Counted from the first letter of the stretch, positions 15,845 through 25,389 are shown. The stretch is DNA of 64,000 nucleotides from Halorussus salinisoli (GCA_005239435.1 SZNP01000005.1:124001-188000); one strand, 5' to 3'. Notes: generated from the sequence alone by a model not told the origin. Made by a program: numbers and translations.

Positions 15845-17017
15845 ATGAAGTTGGCGATGATCGGATTCGGGCAGGCCGGCGGGAAGATCGTGGACAAGTT
15901 CATCGAGTACGACCAGCGGACCGGCGGCGAGGCGGTCCGGTCGGCGGTCGCGGTCAACACCGCGAAGGCCGACCTCGTCGGTCTCGACTACGTGCCCGAG
16001 GAGAATCAGGTCCTCATCGGCCAGTCGCGGGTGAAGGGCCACGGCGTCGGTGCGGACAACGAACTCGGCGCGGAGATCGCCGAGGAGGACATCGACGAGG
16101 TGCAGGGCGCAGTAGACAACGTGCCCATCCACGACATCGACGCCTTCCTCATCGTCGCCGGAATGGGCGGGGGAACCGGGTCGGGCGGCGCGCCCGTCCT
16201 CGCCAAGTACCTCAAGCGCATCTACACCGAACCCGTCTACGGACTCGGCGTCCTGCCGGGCAGGGACGAGGGCGGCATCTACACCCTGAACGCCGCCCGG
16301 TCGTTCCAGACGTTCGTCCGCGAGGTGGACAACTTGCTGGTGTTCGACAACGACGCGTGGCGCGAGGCGGGCGAGAGCGTCGGATCGGGCTACGACCGCA
16401 TCAACGAGGAGATCGTCCGGCGGTTCGGCATCCTCTTCGGCGCGGGCGAAGTCTCGCGCGGCGAGGAGGTAGGCGAGAGCGTCGTGGACTCCAGCGAGAT
16501 CATCAACACGCTCGACACCGGCGGCGTCTCGACCGTCGGCTACGCGGCCGAGGAGGTAGACAACCCCTCTGGCGGCCTGCTCTCGCGGTTCAAGAGCGAC
16601 GGCACCGAGGAGGTGGACTCGACCCACGCGACCAACCGAATCACGAGTCTCGTCCGGAAGGCGGCGCTCGGGCGACTCACCCTGCCCTGCGAAATCGACA
16701 GCGCCGAACGCTCCCTACTCGTCGCTAGCGGGCCGCCGGAGTATCTGAATCGGAAGGGCGTCGAGAAGGGCCGCAAGTGGTTGGAGAACCAGACCGGTTC
16801 GATGGAGGTCCGCGGCGGCGACTACCCGGTCGGCGACACCGACCAGGTCGCTGGCGTCGTCCTGCTGTCGGGCGTCTCGGAGGTGCCGCGGGTCGAAGAG
16901 CTACAGGAGGTCGCCGTCGAGACCCAGGACAACATCGACGCCATCGAGCAGGAGAGCAACCAGAACACGACCGACCTCATCGAGGACGACGACGGCGAGT
17001 TGGACCCGCTGTTCTGA
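15845..17017 (+). CDS. cetZ: CetZ tubulin-like GTPase (cell-shape protein)
   Basis: The 390-residue protein starts MKLAMIGFGQAGGKIVDKF. It has the tubulin/FtsZ GTP-binding signature GGGTGSG (residues 108-114), NTAKADL early on and DNDAWREAGES in the nucleotide-contacting helix. The length and the N-terminus match CetZ1 of Haloferax, which controls rod shape and motility. The C-terminus is acidic (EDDDGELDPLF), as seen in CetZ proteins. It is distinct from FtsZ1/FtsZ2. It is monocistronic, and a GAGCTTTTT run just after the stop may terminate transcription. Confidence 0.93.
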   Translation: MKLAMIGFGQAGGKIVDKFIEYDQRTGGEAVRSAVAVNTAKADLVGLDYVPEENQVLIGQSRVKGHGVGADNELGAEIAEEDIDEVQGAVDNVPIHDIDAFLIVAGMGGGTGSGGAPVLAKYLKRIYTEPVYGLGVLPGRDEGGIYTLNAARSFQTFVREVDNLLVFDNDAWREAGESVGSGYDRINEEIVRRFGILFGAGEVSRGEEVGESVVDSSEIINTLDTGGVSTVGYAAEEVDNPSGGLLSRFKSDGTEEVDSTHATNRITSLVRKAALGRLTLPCEIDSAERSLLVASGPPEYLNRKGVEKGRKWLENQTGSMEVRGGDYPVGDTDQVAGVVLLSGVSEVPRVEELQEVAVETQDNIDAIEQESNQNTTDLIEDDDGELDPLF

Positions 17018-17074
17018 GCTTTTTCCACGGCTCTTCGTCGTATATCGTAGCTCTTCGTAGCGTTTCGTTACTCG

Positions 17075-18724
17075 TCAGTTCCCGCCGGAGTTCTGGCCTG
17101 CGTTTCCGCCGGAGTCCGATCCGCTCCCTTCGCCCTGCCCGCCGTCCATCACCTCGAAGACGATGACGCCGTCGTTCTCGAAGACGGTACGGTACTTCGG
17201 CGAGAGGTGCATCGACATCGCCAGTTGACTCGTCCGCTTGTACTCCATCCCGCGGACGGTGAACTTCCCTTTCGGCAGGTAGACGTAGTCGGGATTCACG
17301 CCCGCCTTCGAGAGGGTGTGGGTCATGCAGTGGGCGGAGTTACACGACGAGATGTCCCGGAAGAGGTTCAACTGGCGGTTGTACGGTTCGTGGCCCTTCC
17401 ACTCGACGCCCCACGGGCCGACGAGCATCGTCCGGTGGGTCTGCTGTGGGAACCACTCGGCGGCGTCGCCCTGCACGACGAACGTGGCGCTCGGCTTGGT
17501 GTTCTTCTCGGCCCACTCCATCGCCTGCACGTCGTCGTGGGTGACGAACTGCGGGAGCGACGGACTCCCGGCGTGGGCGTTCACGTCGCTGGTCGCGTAC
17601 ATCGCGCCGCTACCGAGTCCGACGGTCGCTATCAGCACCAGCGCGGCGGTGACGACCTCTCTGCGACCGACGCCGAACGGCGACTCGCGCTTCAACCACG
17701 TCCCGACGGCCTCCAACAGGAACACCGCGGTGATGAACGACCCGACCAGTACCGAGAACCGGGGCTTCCCGATGACGACGGTCACCGCGACGAACCAGAC
17801 CGGCAGGAAGTACCGGCGCTCTTTCAGGAGATAGCCGATTCCGACGAGTGGCAAGAGCGACCAGGCCGTTCCGACGAAGAGGCTCTCGGCTTCCATGTTG
17901 AGGATTTCCGACACCGACGGGATGCCGCCGCCGAGACCACCGTGGGTGCCCGCGGCCGCGGTGAACACGTCCACGCCGTGTATGGCCATCACCTGCGTCC
18001 ACCACGGTGCGGCCAGCAAAATGCCGCCGAATCCGACGACTGCACCGCGGGTGAGTCCCCAGAGCGTGCGGTCGAACTGGACGAACAGCAGGAAGTACGA
18101 CAGCGCGAAGAAGACGGTGTAGACGGGATGGGTCAGGACGGTCAAGGTGAACAGCGCGAGCGACGGGACGACCCACCGCTGGTCGCGGTCCCGGTAGAGT
18201 CGGAGGCCCGCGTAGATGCCCGACAGCGCGAAGAGGAACGCGGGTGCCCGGACGATGCCGCCGGCCGAGACGTGCCACTGGATAACCGGCGGACTCACTG
18301 CGACGATTAGGCTGACCATCGCGGCCTGTGGCCGCGAGTCGAGGAGGTCGCGAGCCAGCAGATAGACCGGCACGAGGTAGGCGATAGTCACGATGCCCGG
18401 CAGATACCGCGAGATAGCGATGGGGTCTACGCCCGTCACGTCCCGAATCACCGCGACCACGTAGAACATCAGCGGCGGGTACGAGAAGGGGACGCCGCCT
18501 TCCGTGTAGTACGGAATCGTCTTCGGGAGGGCGTAGCCCATCTCGGAGATGCGCTCGGCGATGAGGAGGTAGAGGCCCGCCCCGAACGAGGGGTAGGGGT
18601 GCGAGCGCAGATAGAAGTAGAAGAGTAGTACTGAAGCGAGGAGTGCAGGCGCGAGCCAGAGACACTCCCGTTTGTAACCCTGCTCACGTACCGTCGTCTT
18701 CTGTGCGAGGTTCTGTTCCGTCAT
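17075..18724 (-). CDS. GT-C-type multi-pass membrane protein (putative glycosyltransferase)
   Basis: The 549-residue protein has an N-terminal cytoplasmic tail and about 11 membrane helices to residue 380, then an extracytoplasmic domain of about 160 residues ending in a Gly/Ser/Asn tail. The first loop holds the acidic motif around YTEGGVPFSYPPLMFYVVA, and a later helix reads LTHPVYTVFFALSYF. This layout matches lipid-linked sugar transferases of the GT-C/oligosaccharyltransferase-like superfamily. It resembles the truncated protein at 62671 in architecture. The substrate is unknown, but S-layer or archaellin glycosylation is plausible. Its neighbours are unrelated. Confidence 0.7.
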   Translation of the reverse strand: MTEQNLAQKTTVREQGYKRECLWLAPALLASVLLFYFYLRSHPYPSFGAGLYLLIAERISEMGYALPKTIPYYTEGGVPFSYPPLMFYVVAVIRDVTGVDPIAISRYLPGIVTIAYLVPVYLLARDLLDSRPQAAMVSLIVAVSPPVIQWHVSAGGIVRAPAFLFALSGIYAGLRLYRDRDQRWVVPSLALFTLTVLTHPVYTVFFALSYFLLFVQFDRTLWGLTRGAVVGFGGILLAAPWWTQVMAIHGVDVFTAAAGTHGGLGGGIPSVSEILNMEAESLFVGTAWSLLPLVGIGYLLKERRYFLPVWFVAVTVVIGKPRFSVLVGSFITAVFLLEAVGTWLKRESPFGVGRREVVTAALVLIATVGLGSGAMYATSDVNAHAGSPSLPQFVTHDDVQAMEWAEKNTKPSATFVVQGDAAEWFPQQTHRTMLVGPWGVEWKGHEPYNRQLNLFRDISSCNSAHCMTHTLSKAGVNPDYVYLPKGKFTVRGMEYKRTSQLAMSMHLSPKYRTVFENDGVIVFEVMDGGQGEGSGSDSGGNAGQNSGGN

Positions 18725-19145
18725 AGAGATTCCCTGCGCTCGAAGAGAGCGCGCTCGGTCTCATCCGTCGTTGGTGTCGGGGCCTCTTTGTTATCCAGTG
18801 GCTATTCGGCGCGTCGTCGTCCACCACGTTTTCTCCGGCGTCGTTACCTCCCAGAACCCGTCGTTCAAGGCCGGATTTCGACGCAAAACGATTCGAAACG
18901 AATTAAAGGACTTTCGGCCGTGAGAGGTGGATTCGCTCGGCGTGACGCGGCCGTAGTCGCGCTCGGACGACCCGGATTACGGCTACGATGTGACCCGAAA
19001 TCGATTTAGAGACAGGTTTTCGATTGCTTACGACCACAATTCAATTCTTTAGGGGTTCTATATGTGTCTTTAGGCATGAGAACGACCCTCTATCTTTTCC
19101 GTCGTTCGGCGCGACCGAATCCCCTCCGACGCGCCGAGCGCCGAC
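18725..19145. other. gene-free stretch between the GT-C gene and the ABC permease
   Basis: No supported ORF. The left half is moderately GC-rich and should contain the promoter of the GT-C gene (minus strand). Bases about 19005-19085 are AT-rich (TTCAATTCTTTAGG, TATATGTGTCTTTAGG) and probably act as terminator for the permease gene side. I see no palindromic repeat comparable to the other intergenic elements. Confidence 0.3.
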
Positions 19146-20411
19146 TCACTCGTACCGGAGCGCGTCGATGGGGTCGGTGTGGGCGGCGTCCCACGCCGGG
19201 TAGAGTCCCGCGAGGACGCCGACGACGACGCCGACGAGAACCGACGCCACGAACCAGATCGGCTGGAACGCCAGCGGGAGTCCGATGGCCTGCGCTCCGG
19301 CGTACCCGCCGGCGATGCCGACGACCGCGCCGAGCGCCGACCCGAGGACGCCGAGCATGACGGCTTCCACGAGGAACAACTGAAGCACGTCGCGGTTCTG
19401 CGCGCCGACGGCCTTCATGATGCCGATTTCACGAGTTCGCTCGGTCACGCTCACAAGCATGATGTTGGCGATGCCGATGGACCCGACGATGAGCGAGATG
19501 ACCGCGATACCCGTGATGTACGCGGTGAACGTGCTGGTCAACTGCTTGACCTGACCGATAATCTGGCCCTGCGTCGTGACCTTGAACTGGTAGGACTGGG
19601 ACTTCAGTCGGCGGGCGTCGGACTCCTCGCCGAGGTAGTTGTACACTCGGCCCTGCACCGCATCGACCTGTCCCGGGTTCTGGGCTTTGACGAGTATCCG
19701 CCCGTAGACCAACTGGCGGGCCCGGAGGTTCGGACTCACCACCGTCCGCTCGTAGTAGGGGTCGTTAGGCGCGAAGATCTGGGGTTGTGCGCCGTCCTGA
19801 CCGAACCCGAGAACGTCGCCGCCACCACTCTGCTCGACGATGCCGACGACCGTCGCGTTCAGCGTCTCGCCGTTGGCCGCTCGCGTGAACGTGATGTTCT
19901 CGCCGACGGTGACGTTGTCGCCGAACATCTTGGTCGCGGGCCGGTTCAGCACCACCTCCCGTTGGCCCAGTCGGTACGGACGCCCGTCGACGAACGAGAT
20001 GTTCCGCACCTGGAAGTAGCTGGGCGACGAGACCGTTATCCACTGTCTGCCCAACGTCGAGTTGTTGTGCGTCACCGACGAGGCCGCGATGCCACTTTCG
20101 GGTGCGGCGAGTTGGACGCCTTCCAGTTTTCGTATCTGCTCTACGTCGTGTTGGGTGAAGACGACCGACCCACCACCGCCGCCGAGCGACGGCACCCTGC
20201 TGTCGCCCGGCGACTGAGAAGTCACGTACATCGTGGCGGCGTTCCCGCCCGCGACGGTGCTGATGATGTCCTGCTGGAGACTCGCTCCCAGCGTGACGAA
20301 GGTGATGACCGCCGCGACGCCGATGATGACTCCGAGCGTGGTGAGCGTCGAACGAAGCTTGTGTTCCCGAATGTTGCGCCAACTGATTCGTGCTCCTTCG
20401 ATGACGTTCAT
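19146..20411 (-). CDS. ABC transporter permease (MacB/FtsX type)
   Basis: The 421-residue protein starts MNVIEGARISWRNIREHKLRS. It has one N-terminal helix (LTTLGVIIGVAAVITFVTL), a large extracytoplasmic MacB_PCD-like domain (about residues 45-260), and three C-terminal helices of the FtsX domain with the conserved TREIGIMKAVGAQNRDVL loop. MacB-type systems export peptides or lipoproteins, or act by mechanotransmission. Its ATP-binding partner and any adaptor are not next to it in this window, which is unusual. It is 113 bases downstream of the K+ channel gene on the same strand. Confidence 0.9.
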   Translation of the reverse strand: MNVIEGARISWRNIREHKLRSTLTTLGVIIGVAAVITFVTLGASLQQDIISTVAGGNAATMYVTSQSPGDSRVPSLGGGGGSVVFTQHDVEQIRKLEGVQLAAPESGIAASSVTHNNSTLGRQWITVSSPSYFQVRNISFVDGRPYRLGQREVVLNRPATKMFGDNVTVGENITFTRAANGETLNATVVGIVEQSGGGDVLGFGQDGAQPQIFAPNDPYYERTVVSPNLRARQLVYGRILVKAQNPGQVDAVQGRVYNYLGEESDARRLKSQSYQFKVTTQGQIIGQVKQLTSTFTAYITGIAVISLIVGSIGIANIMLVSVTERTREIGIMKAVGAQNRDVLQLFLVEAVMLGVLGSALGAVVGIAGGYAGAQAIGLPLAFQPIWFVASVLVGVVVGVLAGLYPAWDAAHTDPIDALRYE

Positions 20412-20524
20412 CGTGTTTCTCGGTCCCCCGTGGGTCCTCCCTTCGACCGATTACGACGCCAAGCGACAAAAACCCCCGAACCTAAACGCTGCGTTAAACG
20501 CGGGATAGCTCCGGCTAAGCCGGT

Positions 20525-22156
20525 TCAGTTCGCCAGCGTCGTAAATCGGTTGACACCTTCGTCGGTCCCGGCGACGATTACGTCGTCGCCGTGCTGGAAT
20601 CGGAACTCCGGGCCGACCTCCGTAACGACTTCTCCGTCGCGCTCGACCGCCACGACCGTACACCCGGTCCGGGCGCGAACGTCGGCCTCGGCGAGGCTCT
20701 GGCCGGCTAACTCCGAGGCGGTCGTCCGGACGATTTCGACCTGCTTGTCCATCGAGATGACCTCCTCGCGCTCCAGAATCGTGGATGCGAGCATCCGGCC
20801 GGAGACGGTGGCGAGCGCCAGCACGTAGTCCGCGCCCGCCCTGTAGAGTTTCTGGATGTTCTCGGTCTCCTCGGCGCGGGCCAGCACCTCGACGTCCGGA
20901 TTGAGGTCTCGCGCGACCAGCGTCCCGAATCCAGTGAGGGTGTCGTCGGCGACGGTGAACACCACGGTCCGGGCCTGTTCGATGCCCGCCTCCTCCAACG
21001 TCTCGGGGTCGGTCGTGTCGCCCACCACGTCCACGCCGGGTTTGTCCTCGATGTCGACCACCGTGTAGGTGATGTTCGCCGACGCGAGCGCGTCGGTGAT
21101 GGTCGAACCGACTTCGCCGTGACCGACTACGATTACCGTGCCCCGGCGAGGTCTGTGGGTCTGTGTACTGGTGAGTTCCTTGAGGCGTTCGAGTTGGGCC
21201 TGTCGGCCAGAGACGAGTAGAACCATGCCGGTGTCGAGTTCGAGATCGAGCGACGGTGGGGTCTCGAACTCGCCGCGAATCCACGCGCCGATGACGTTCG
21301 CCCCAGACCGCTCGCGGATACCGCTCTCGGCGAGGGTGTGGCCAGCGATTTCGCTCCCGCGGTGTATCGGAAGTTCCGCGATTTCGAAGTCCGCGCCGAT
21401 TTCGACCGCGTCGCCGAGTTCCGTCGAGACGGCGGTCGTCACCTTGTCGGCCAGACTCTCGCCGACGAGTCGGCGCGGCGAGAGCACCTCGTCGACCCCC
21501 GCGAGTTCGTGGTACGTCTCCTGGTCGGGTTCCTCTACGACGCTGACGATGCGCACGTCTTCGGCGGCCTCGCGGGCCGTCAGGACGATGCTCACGTCCA
21601 CCTCATCGCTGGCGTCGGCGACCAGCGCCTTCGCGGCGTCGAGGTTCGCGGCCTCCAGCGTCTCGACCGACTCGGGGTCGCCGTGAATCAGCGAGTGACC
21701 CGACTCGTAGAGGTCCATCGCTCGCTCGCGGTCGGGTTCCACGACGACGTACTCCACGCCCCACGACTCCAGTTCCGAGATGAGCGCCTCGGCCCGCGGC
21801 GAGTACGTGCAGATGACTACGTGGTCTTCGAGGTCCTCGACGTCGGTCGGAAGGGTGGTCGAGAAGACGTCCTCGAGGAGCGGTACCACGAACACCGGCA
21901 GGGCCATGAAGATGAGGATGACCCCCGTGAGGTCCATGATCATCACCAGTAGGTTCATCTCGGGGGTCTCCCACGGCGCGTCCGACCCGTACCCCGTCGT
22001 CGTGAACGTCTCTATCACGACCTGTAGCGACTGGTAGAACGGCTGAGTGTGATTTTCGTAGACGGCCATCCCGTAGTCGTAGACCATCGCGTAGCCGAGG
22101 AAGACGACCACGAGCGTAGAGAGGTAGTAGAGCGTGCGGCGCTTCCACTTGTCCAT
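20525..22156 (-). CDS. potassium channel with two RCK (TrkA-N/TrkA-C) units
   Basis: The 543-residue protein has a membrane helix (about 9-26), a pore loop with the K+ selectivity filter TTTGYGS (residues 52-58) and an inner helix (about 70-92). The first RCK unit begins HVVICTYSPRAEALISEL, with a TrkA-C domain at about 235-310. The second begins GTVIVVGHGEVGSTITDAL and is followed by a TrkA-C domain to the end. The first Rossmann motif (TYSPRAE) lacks a canonical GxGxxG while the second (GHGEVG) keeps it, so only the second may bind nucleotide. Function is gated K+ flux, important in the salt-in lifestyle. Confidence 0.92.
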   Translation of the reverse strand: MDKWKRRTLYYLSTLVVVFLGYAMVYDYGMAVYENHTQPFYQSLQVVIETFTTTGYGSDAPWETPEMNLLVMIMDLTGVILIFMALPVFVVPLLEDVFSTTLPTDVEDLEDHVVICTYSPRAEALISELESWGVEYVVVEPDRERAMDLYESGHSLIHGDPESVETLEAANLDAAKALVADASDEVDVSIVLTAREAAEDVRIVSVVEEPDQETYHELAGVDEVLSPRRLVGESLADKVTTAVSTELGDAVEIGADFEIAELPIHRGSEIAGHTLAESGIRERSGANVIGAWIRGEFETPPSLDLELDTGMVLLVSGRQAQLERLKELTSTQTHRPRRGTVIVVGHGEVGSTITDALASANITYTVVDIEDKPGVDVVGDTTDPETLEEAGIEQARTVVFTVADDTLTGFGTLVARDLNPDVEVLARAEETENIQKLYRAGADYVLALATVSGRMLASTILEREEVISMDKQVEIVRTTASELAGQSLAEADVRARTGCTVVAVERDGEVVTEVGPEFRFQHGDDVIVAGTDEGVNRFTTLAN

Positions 22157-22248
22157 CGGGTGGTGGTTTTCGGGTGACGATATAATGCGTTTGGGTTCCG
22201 CATCTGTCGCCTACTCGTCGGACCGAGGCGGTCGTACCGACTTCCTCG

Positions 22249-22273
22249 ACCACCGGATTTATTAATCGGTGGT
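22249..22273 (+). promoter_or_regulatory. inverted repeat flanking the thiC TATA box (probable thiamine-repressor operator)
   Basis: ACCACCG at 22249-22255 faces CGGTGGT at 22267-22273, a perfect 7-base inverted repeat. The 11-base spacer contains the TATA-like ATTTATTAAT, centred about 28 bases before the GTG start at 22289. A dimeric repressor bound here would block TBP. Archaeal thiC is known to be controlled by ThiR-type repressors, and the match to such an operator is an inference. No TPP riboswitch sequence is present. Confidence 0.6.
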
Positions 22274-22288
22274 ACAACCTAGTAATCC

Positions 22289-23722
22289 GTGACGCAGCTA
22301 CAGCGCGCCCGAGAGGGTACGGTCACCGACTCGATGGAGAGAGTCGCCGAGCGAGAGCAGGTATCCGCCGAATTCGTCCGCGAGCAGGTCGCAGACGGTC
22401 AGGCCGTGATTCCCGCGAACGTCGAACACGACCGCCTCGACCCAATGATTATCGGCCGGGAGTTCGCCACGAAGGTCAACGCCAACATCGGCAACAGCGA
22501 GACCGAAAGCGGCGTCGAGGAGGAGTTGGAGAAGCTACACACCGCGGTCCACTACGGCGCGGACACCGTGATGGACCTCAGTACCGGCGGCGACCTGGAC
22601 CGGATTCGAGAGGCCAACGTCGACCACTCGCCGGTTCCGCTCGGTACGGTACCCATCTACGAGGCCGTCAAGCAGGTCGAGAGCGTCGAGGAGTTCACTC
22701 ACGAACTCCTGCTAGACGTAATCGAGAAGCAGGCCGCCCAGGGCGTCGATTACCAGACGATTCACGCCGGGGTGCTGATGGAACACCTCCCGCTGACCGA
22801 CGGCCGCAAGACGGGCATCGTCTCTCGCGGCGGGTCCATCCTCGCGCAGTGGATGGAGGAGAACGGAATGCAGAACCCCCTCTACGCCAAGTTCGAGGAG
22901 ATCTGCGAGATTTTCGCGGAGTACGACGTAACCTTCAGCCTCGGCGACGGTCTCCGGCCGGGGTGTCTCGCCGACGCGGGCGACGACGCTCAGTTCGCCG
23001 AGTTGGACACCCTCGGCGAACTGACCCGAATCGCGTGGGACCACGGCGTGCAGGTCATGGTCGAGGGGCCGGGCCACGTCCCGATGGACCGAATCGCGGG
23101 GCAGGTCGAGCGCCAACAGGAGGTCTGCGACGGCGCGCCGTTCTACGTCCTCGGACCGCTCGTGACCGACGTGGCACCGGGCTACGACCACATCACGAGC
23201 GCCATCGGCGCGACCGAGGCCGCCCGCGCCGGGGCCGCGATGCTCTGCTACGTCACGCCGAAGGAACACCTCGGTCTCCCCGACGCCGAGGACGTGCGCG
23301 AGGGGTTAGCGGCCTACCGCATCGCGGCCCACGCCGCCGACGTGGCGAACGACCGCGAGGGTGCCCGCGACTGGGACGACGCCCTCTCCGAGGCCCGGTA
23401 CGACTTCGACTGGACGCGCCAGTTCGACCTCGCACTCGACCCCGAGCGCGCCCGGTCGTACCACGACCAGACGCTCCCCGGCGACAACTACAAGGAAGCG
23501 CGTTTCTGCTCGATGTGCGGCGTCGAGTTCTGTTCGATGCGCATCGACCAGGACGCACGCGAGGCCGACGGCGAGATGACCGAAATCGAGGAGGAAACCG
23601 ACGTGGAAGTGTCGGCCGCGGCGGAGGTGAATCGGCCGCCGGTCGGCACCCACGAGGTCGAGGGCGAACCGTCGCTCGCCGACGTGGACCTCGAACGCGA
23701 CTACCCGTCGGCGGACGACTGA
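22289..23722 (+). CDS. thiC: phosphomethylpyrimidine synthase ThiC
   Basis: The 477-residue radical-SAM enzyme converts aminoimidazole ribotide to hydroxymethylpyrimidine phosphate in thiamine synthesis. Motifs include [53 protein letters not shown] and the C-terminal iron-sulfur motif CSMCGVEFC (CxxCx4C). The length is normal for archaeal ThiC with a short acidic C-terminal tail. The GTG start gives an almost leaderless transcript. The operator-like palindrome in front suggests thiamine-responsive repression. It is convergent with the MazG-like gene. Confidence 0.96.
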   Translation: MTQLQRAREGTVTDSMERVAEREQVSAEFVREQVADGQAVIPANVEHDRLDPMIIGREFATKVNANIGNSETESGVEEELEKLHTAVHYGADTVMDLSTGGDLDRIREANVDHSPVPLGTVPIYEAVKQVESVEEFTHELLLDVIEKQAAQGVDYQTIHAGVLMEHLPLTDGRKTGIVSRGGSILAQWMEENGMQNPLYAKFEEICEIFAEYDVTFSLGDGLRPGCLADAGDDAQFAELDTLGELTRIAWDHGVQVMVEGPGHVPMDRIAGQVERQQEVCDGAPFYVLGPLVTDVAPGYDHITSAIGATEAARAGAAMLCYVTPKEHLGLPDAEDVREGLAAYRIAAHAADVANDREGARDWDDALSEARYDFDWTRQFDLALDPERARSYHDQTLPGDNYKEARFCSMCGVEFCSMRIDQDAREADGEMTEIEEETDVEVSAAAEVNRPPVGTHEVEGEPSLADVDLERDYPSADD

Positions 23723-23788
23723 CGGAACCGGAATTCGTATCGTTTCTTCAGGTAATAATTTTGTTCCTTCGACGATTGTATAGATGCG

Positions 23789-24097
23789 TCACTCTACTCG
23801 TTCCAAGACCACTCCGTCGTCGAACCGTCCGCGCTCGTCGGCTTTCTCCTCGCGGAGGCGCTTCAGTTCGGCCCGCTCTACGTCCTCGGCGTCCCGAATC
23901 GCCGCGAGGACTTCCAGCACGTCGGCGAGTTCTTCGGGGTCGCCGCTCTCGCGGAACTCGTCGGCCTCCTCGCAGAGCTTTTCCCGGAGGCGCTCGCGGT
24001 ACTCAGCTCCGTCGGCGACGTGGGTTACGGGCGTCTCGTCGTTCTCGCGGACGATATCGGGAATCCGGTCACGGACGAGTTTGTCGAACTCGGTCAC
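23789..24097 (-). CDS. MazG-like / phosphoribosyl-ATP pyrophosphohydrolase-like protein
   Basis: The 102-residue all-alpha protein starts MTEFDKLVRDRIPDIVRE, the typical entry of small archaeal MazG-like pyrophosphohydrolases. It continues with KLCEEADEFRESGDPEELADVLEVL, where EExxE and ExxD supply the Mg2+ ligands (EEADEF, EELADV). It probably hydrolyses a non-canonical nucleoside triphosphate as a house-cleaning enzyme. It lies 48 bases downstream of the HTH regulator on the same strand and could be co-transcribed with it. Confidence 0.88.
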   Translation of the reverse strand: MTEFDKLVRDRIPDIVRENDETPVTHVADGAEYRERLREKLCEEADEFRESGDPEELADVLEVLAAIRDAEDVERAELKRLREEKADERGRFDDGVVLERVE

Positions 24098-24145
24098 GAC
24101 CGAGAAGACAGACGGGCCGAAAGAAGTGGTTTCGATTCGGTGTCG

Positions 24146-24427
24146 TCAGACCGCTTCGGCGCTTCCGGGGCCGCGCTCGCCCGTCTGCAGACACTCCTGC
24201 ACCGAGTCGGTCAGCGCGTACAACTGCTTGCGGGCGTCGGGGATGTAGACGCGTTCTTCGATGACCTCCTGTTCTTTGAGTCGCTTGACGGAACTCCGGA
24301 CGGTACGCGGCGAGAGTCTGGTTCGGTCGCTGATCTGTTGCTGGGTGAGCGCCTCGTCGTTGTATTCGAGTACCTTCACGACTAGCTTCGCGCTCGGCGG
24401 GGCGTCGTCGTCGAGGCAGTCAGACAT
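24146..24427 (-). CDS. MarR/TrmB-like winged-helix transcriptional regulator
   Basis: The 93-residue protein starts MSDCLDDDAPPSAKLVVKVL. The HTH is clear: ALTQQQISDRTRLSPRTVRSSVKRLKEQEVIEER, then a wing with YIPDARKQLYALTD. Short single-domain regulators of this type are frequent in haloarchaea. The gene is divergent from the creatininase-family gene, and the 167-base gap holds a perfect palindrome (24483-24504) that is a candidate binding site. Regulated genes are not known. Confidence 0.9.
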   Translation of the reverse strand: MSDCLDDDAPPSAKLVVKVLEYNDEALTQQQISDRTRLSPRTVRSSVKRLKEQEVIEERVYIPDARKQLYALTDSVQECLQTGERGPGSAEAV

Positions 24428-24482
24428 CGTGTTCCAAGCGTGGACCGCGACCGAATTATACGTTTGCTAACCCTGGCGAAAC

Positions 24483-24504
24483 GTGGTTACTTCTGGGTAA
24501 CCAC
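24483..24504. promoter_or_regulatory. palindromic operator candidate between the HTH and creatininase genes
   Basis: GTGGTTAC (24483-24490) faces GTAACCAC (24497-24504) with a 6-base spacer, a perfect 8-base inverted repeat 22 bases across, the size of a dimeric winged-helix site. A partial half-site, CTAACC, lies just to the left (about 24471). The site is 56 bases from the HTH start and 91 from the creatininase start. GAATTTTAC near 24565 is a likely TATA element for the latter. Confidence 0.6.
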
Positions 24505-24594
24505 ATCTCCAGGTCCCCACGACGGTCGCACTACCGACCGCTCTCGACTCGAACGTGGGGAAGAATTTTACCCGCTCGCTCCCGGCCTACTGGT

Positions 24595-25389
24595 ATGTAC
24601 CTCGCCGACCAGACGTGGCCGGAACTGAGCGATTACGTGGCCGAGGAGTCGCTGGCAGTCGTGCCGCTGGGTTCGACCGAACAGCACGGGCCGCACCTCC
24701 CGCTCTCGACCGATCACCGAATCGCGGAGGGTCTCGCCCGCGAGGCGGCCGACTGGACCGGGTTCCTCTGCGTGCCGACCGTGAACGTCGGCGTCAGCCC
24801 CCACCACAAGCAGTTTCACGGCACGATGTGGGCCGACCCGCCGGAGTTCCGCGATTACGTCGAGAGTTTCTCCCGAAACCTCTCGTACCACGGCATCGAC
24901 CGCATCGTCTTCGTCAACGCCCACGGCGGGAACCAGACCCACCTCCGGGAGGTCGGACGCCGCCTCCGCGAGGACGAGGTGGCCTACGCCGTCGAGTGGA
25001 TGTGGGACGAGTCCGTCCCGGACCTCGTGAACGACCTCTTCGAGGTCAACGGCCCGCACGGAGGTCCCAAGGAGACGGCGATGATGATGCACCTCGACCC
25101 CGAGAACGTGCGCACGGACAAACTGGAGGACGCGCGCGACGGTGGCCTCGTAGACTGGCCGGGCGACGAGGGGTACATCTACGGCGCGCGCAACTTCTAC
25201 GACGCCATCGACAACACCGAAAACGGCGTCCTCGGCGACCAGACCGACGCCACGCCGGAGAAAGGTGCAGAGCTGTTCGACGCCGCGAGCGAGCAGTTGG
25301 CGAACCTGCTGACGTGGCTGGACGACCAGCGATTCGAAGACCTGATGGCGAAACCCCACGTCGAGCCACGACCAGGAAGTCGGCGGTAG
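24595..25389 (+). CDS. creatininase family amidohydrolase
   Basis: The 264-residue protein starts MYLADQTWPELSDYV and carries the creatininase motifs VPLGSTEQHGPHLPLSTDH (metal ligands Glu and His), VGVSPHHKQFHGT, VFVNAHGGN and GPHGGPKETAMM. Archaeal members include the ArfB formylamide hydrolase of riboflavin/F420 synthesis, and others act in cofactor maturation. The sequence alone does not choose between these. The TATA-like element about 27 bases before the ATG indicates a leaderless transcript. The adjacent HTH gene may regulate it. Confidence 0.9.
   Translation: MYLADQTWPELSDYVAEESLAVVPLGSTEQHGPHLPLSTDHRIAEGLAREAADWTGFLCVPTVNVGVSPHHKQFHGTMWADPPEFRDYVESFSRNLSYHGIDRIVFVNAHGGNQTHLREVGRRLREDEVAYAVEWMWDESVPDLVNDLFEVNGPHGGPKETAMMMHLDPENVRTDKLEDARDGGLVDWPGDEGYIYGARNFYDAIDNTENGVLGDQTDATPEKGAELFDAASEQLANLLTWLDDQRFEDLMAKPHVEPRPGSRR

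Noticed and set aside
15605..15848. 77-residue plus-strand ORF ahead of cetZ
   Set aside because: It is not preceded by a promoter-like element at the right distance, overlaps the cetZ start and has no protein-like pattern.
22157..22288. TPP riboswitch before thiC
   Set aside because: The conserved CTGAGA and ACCTGA segments are absent. A palindrome around the TATA box explains regulation better.
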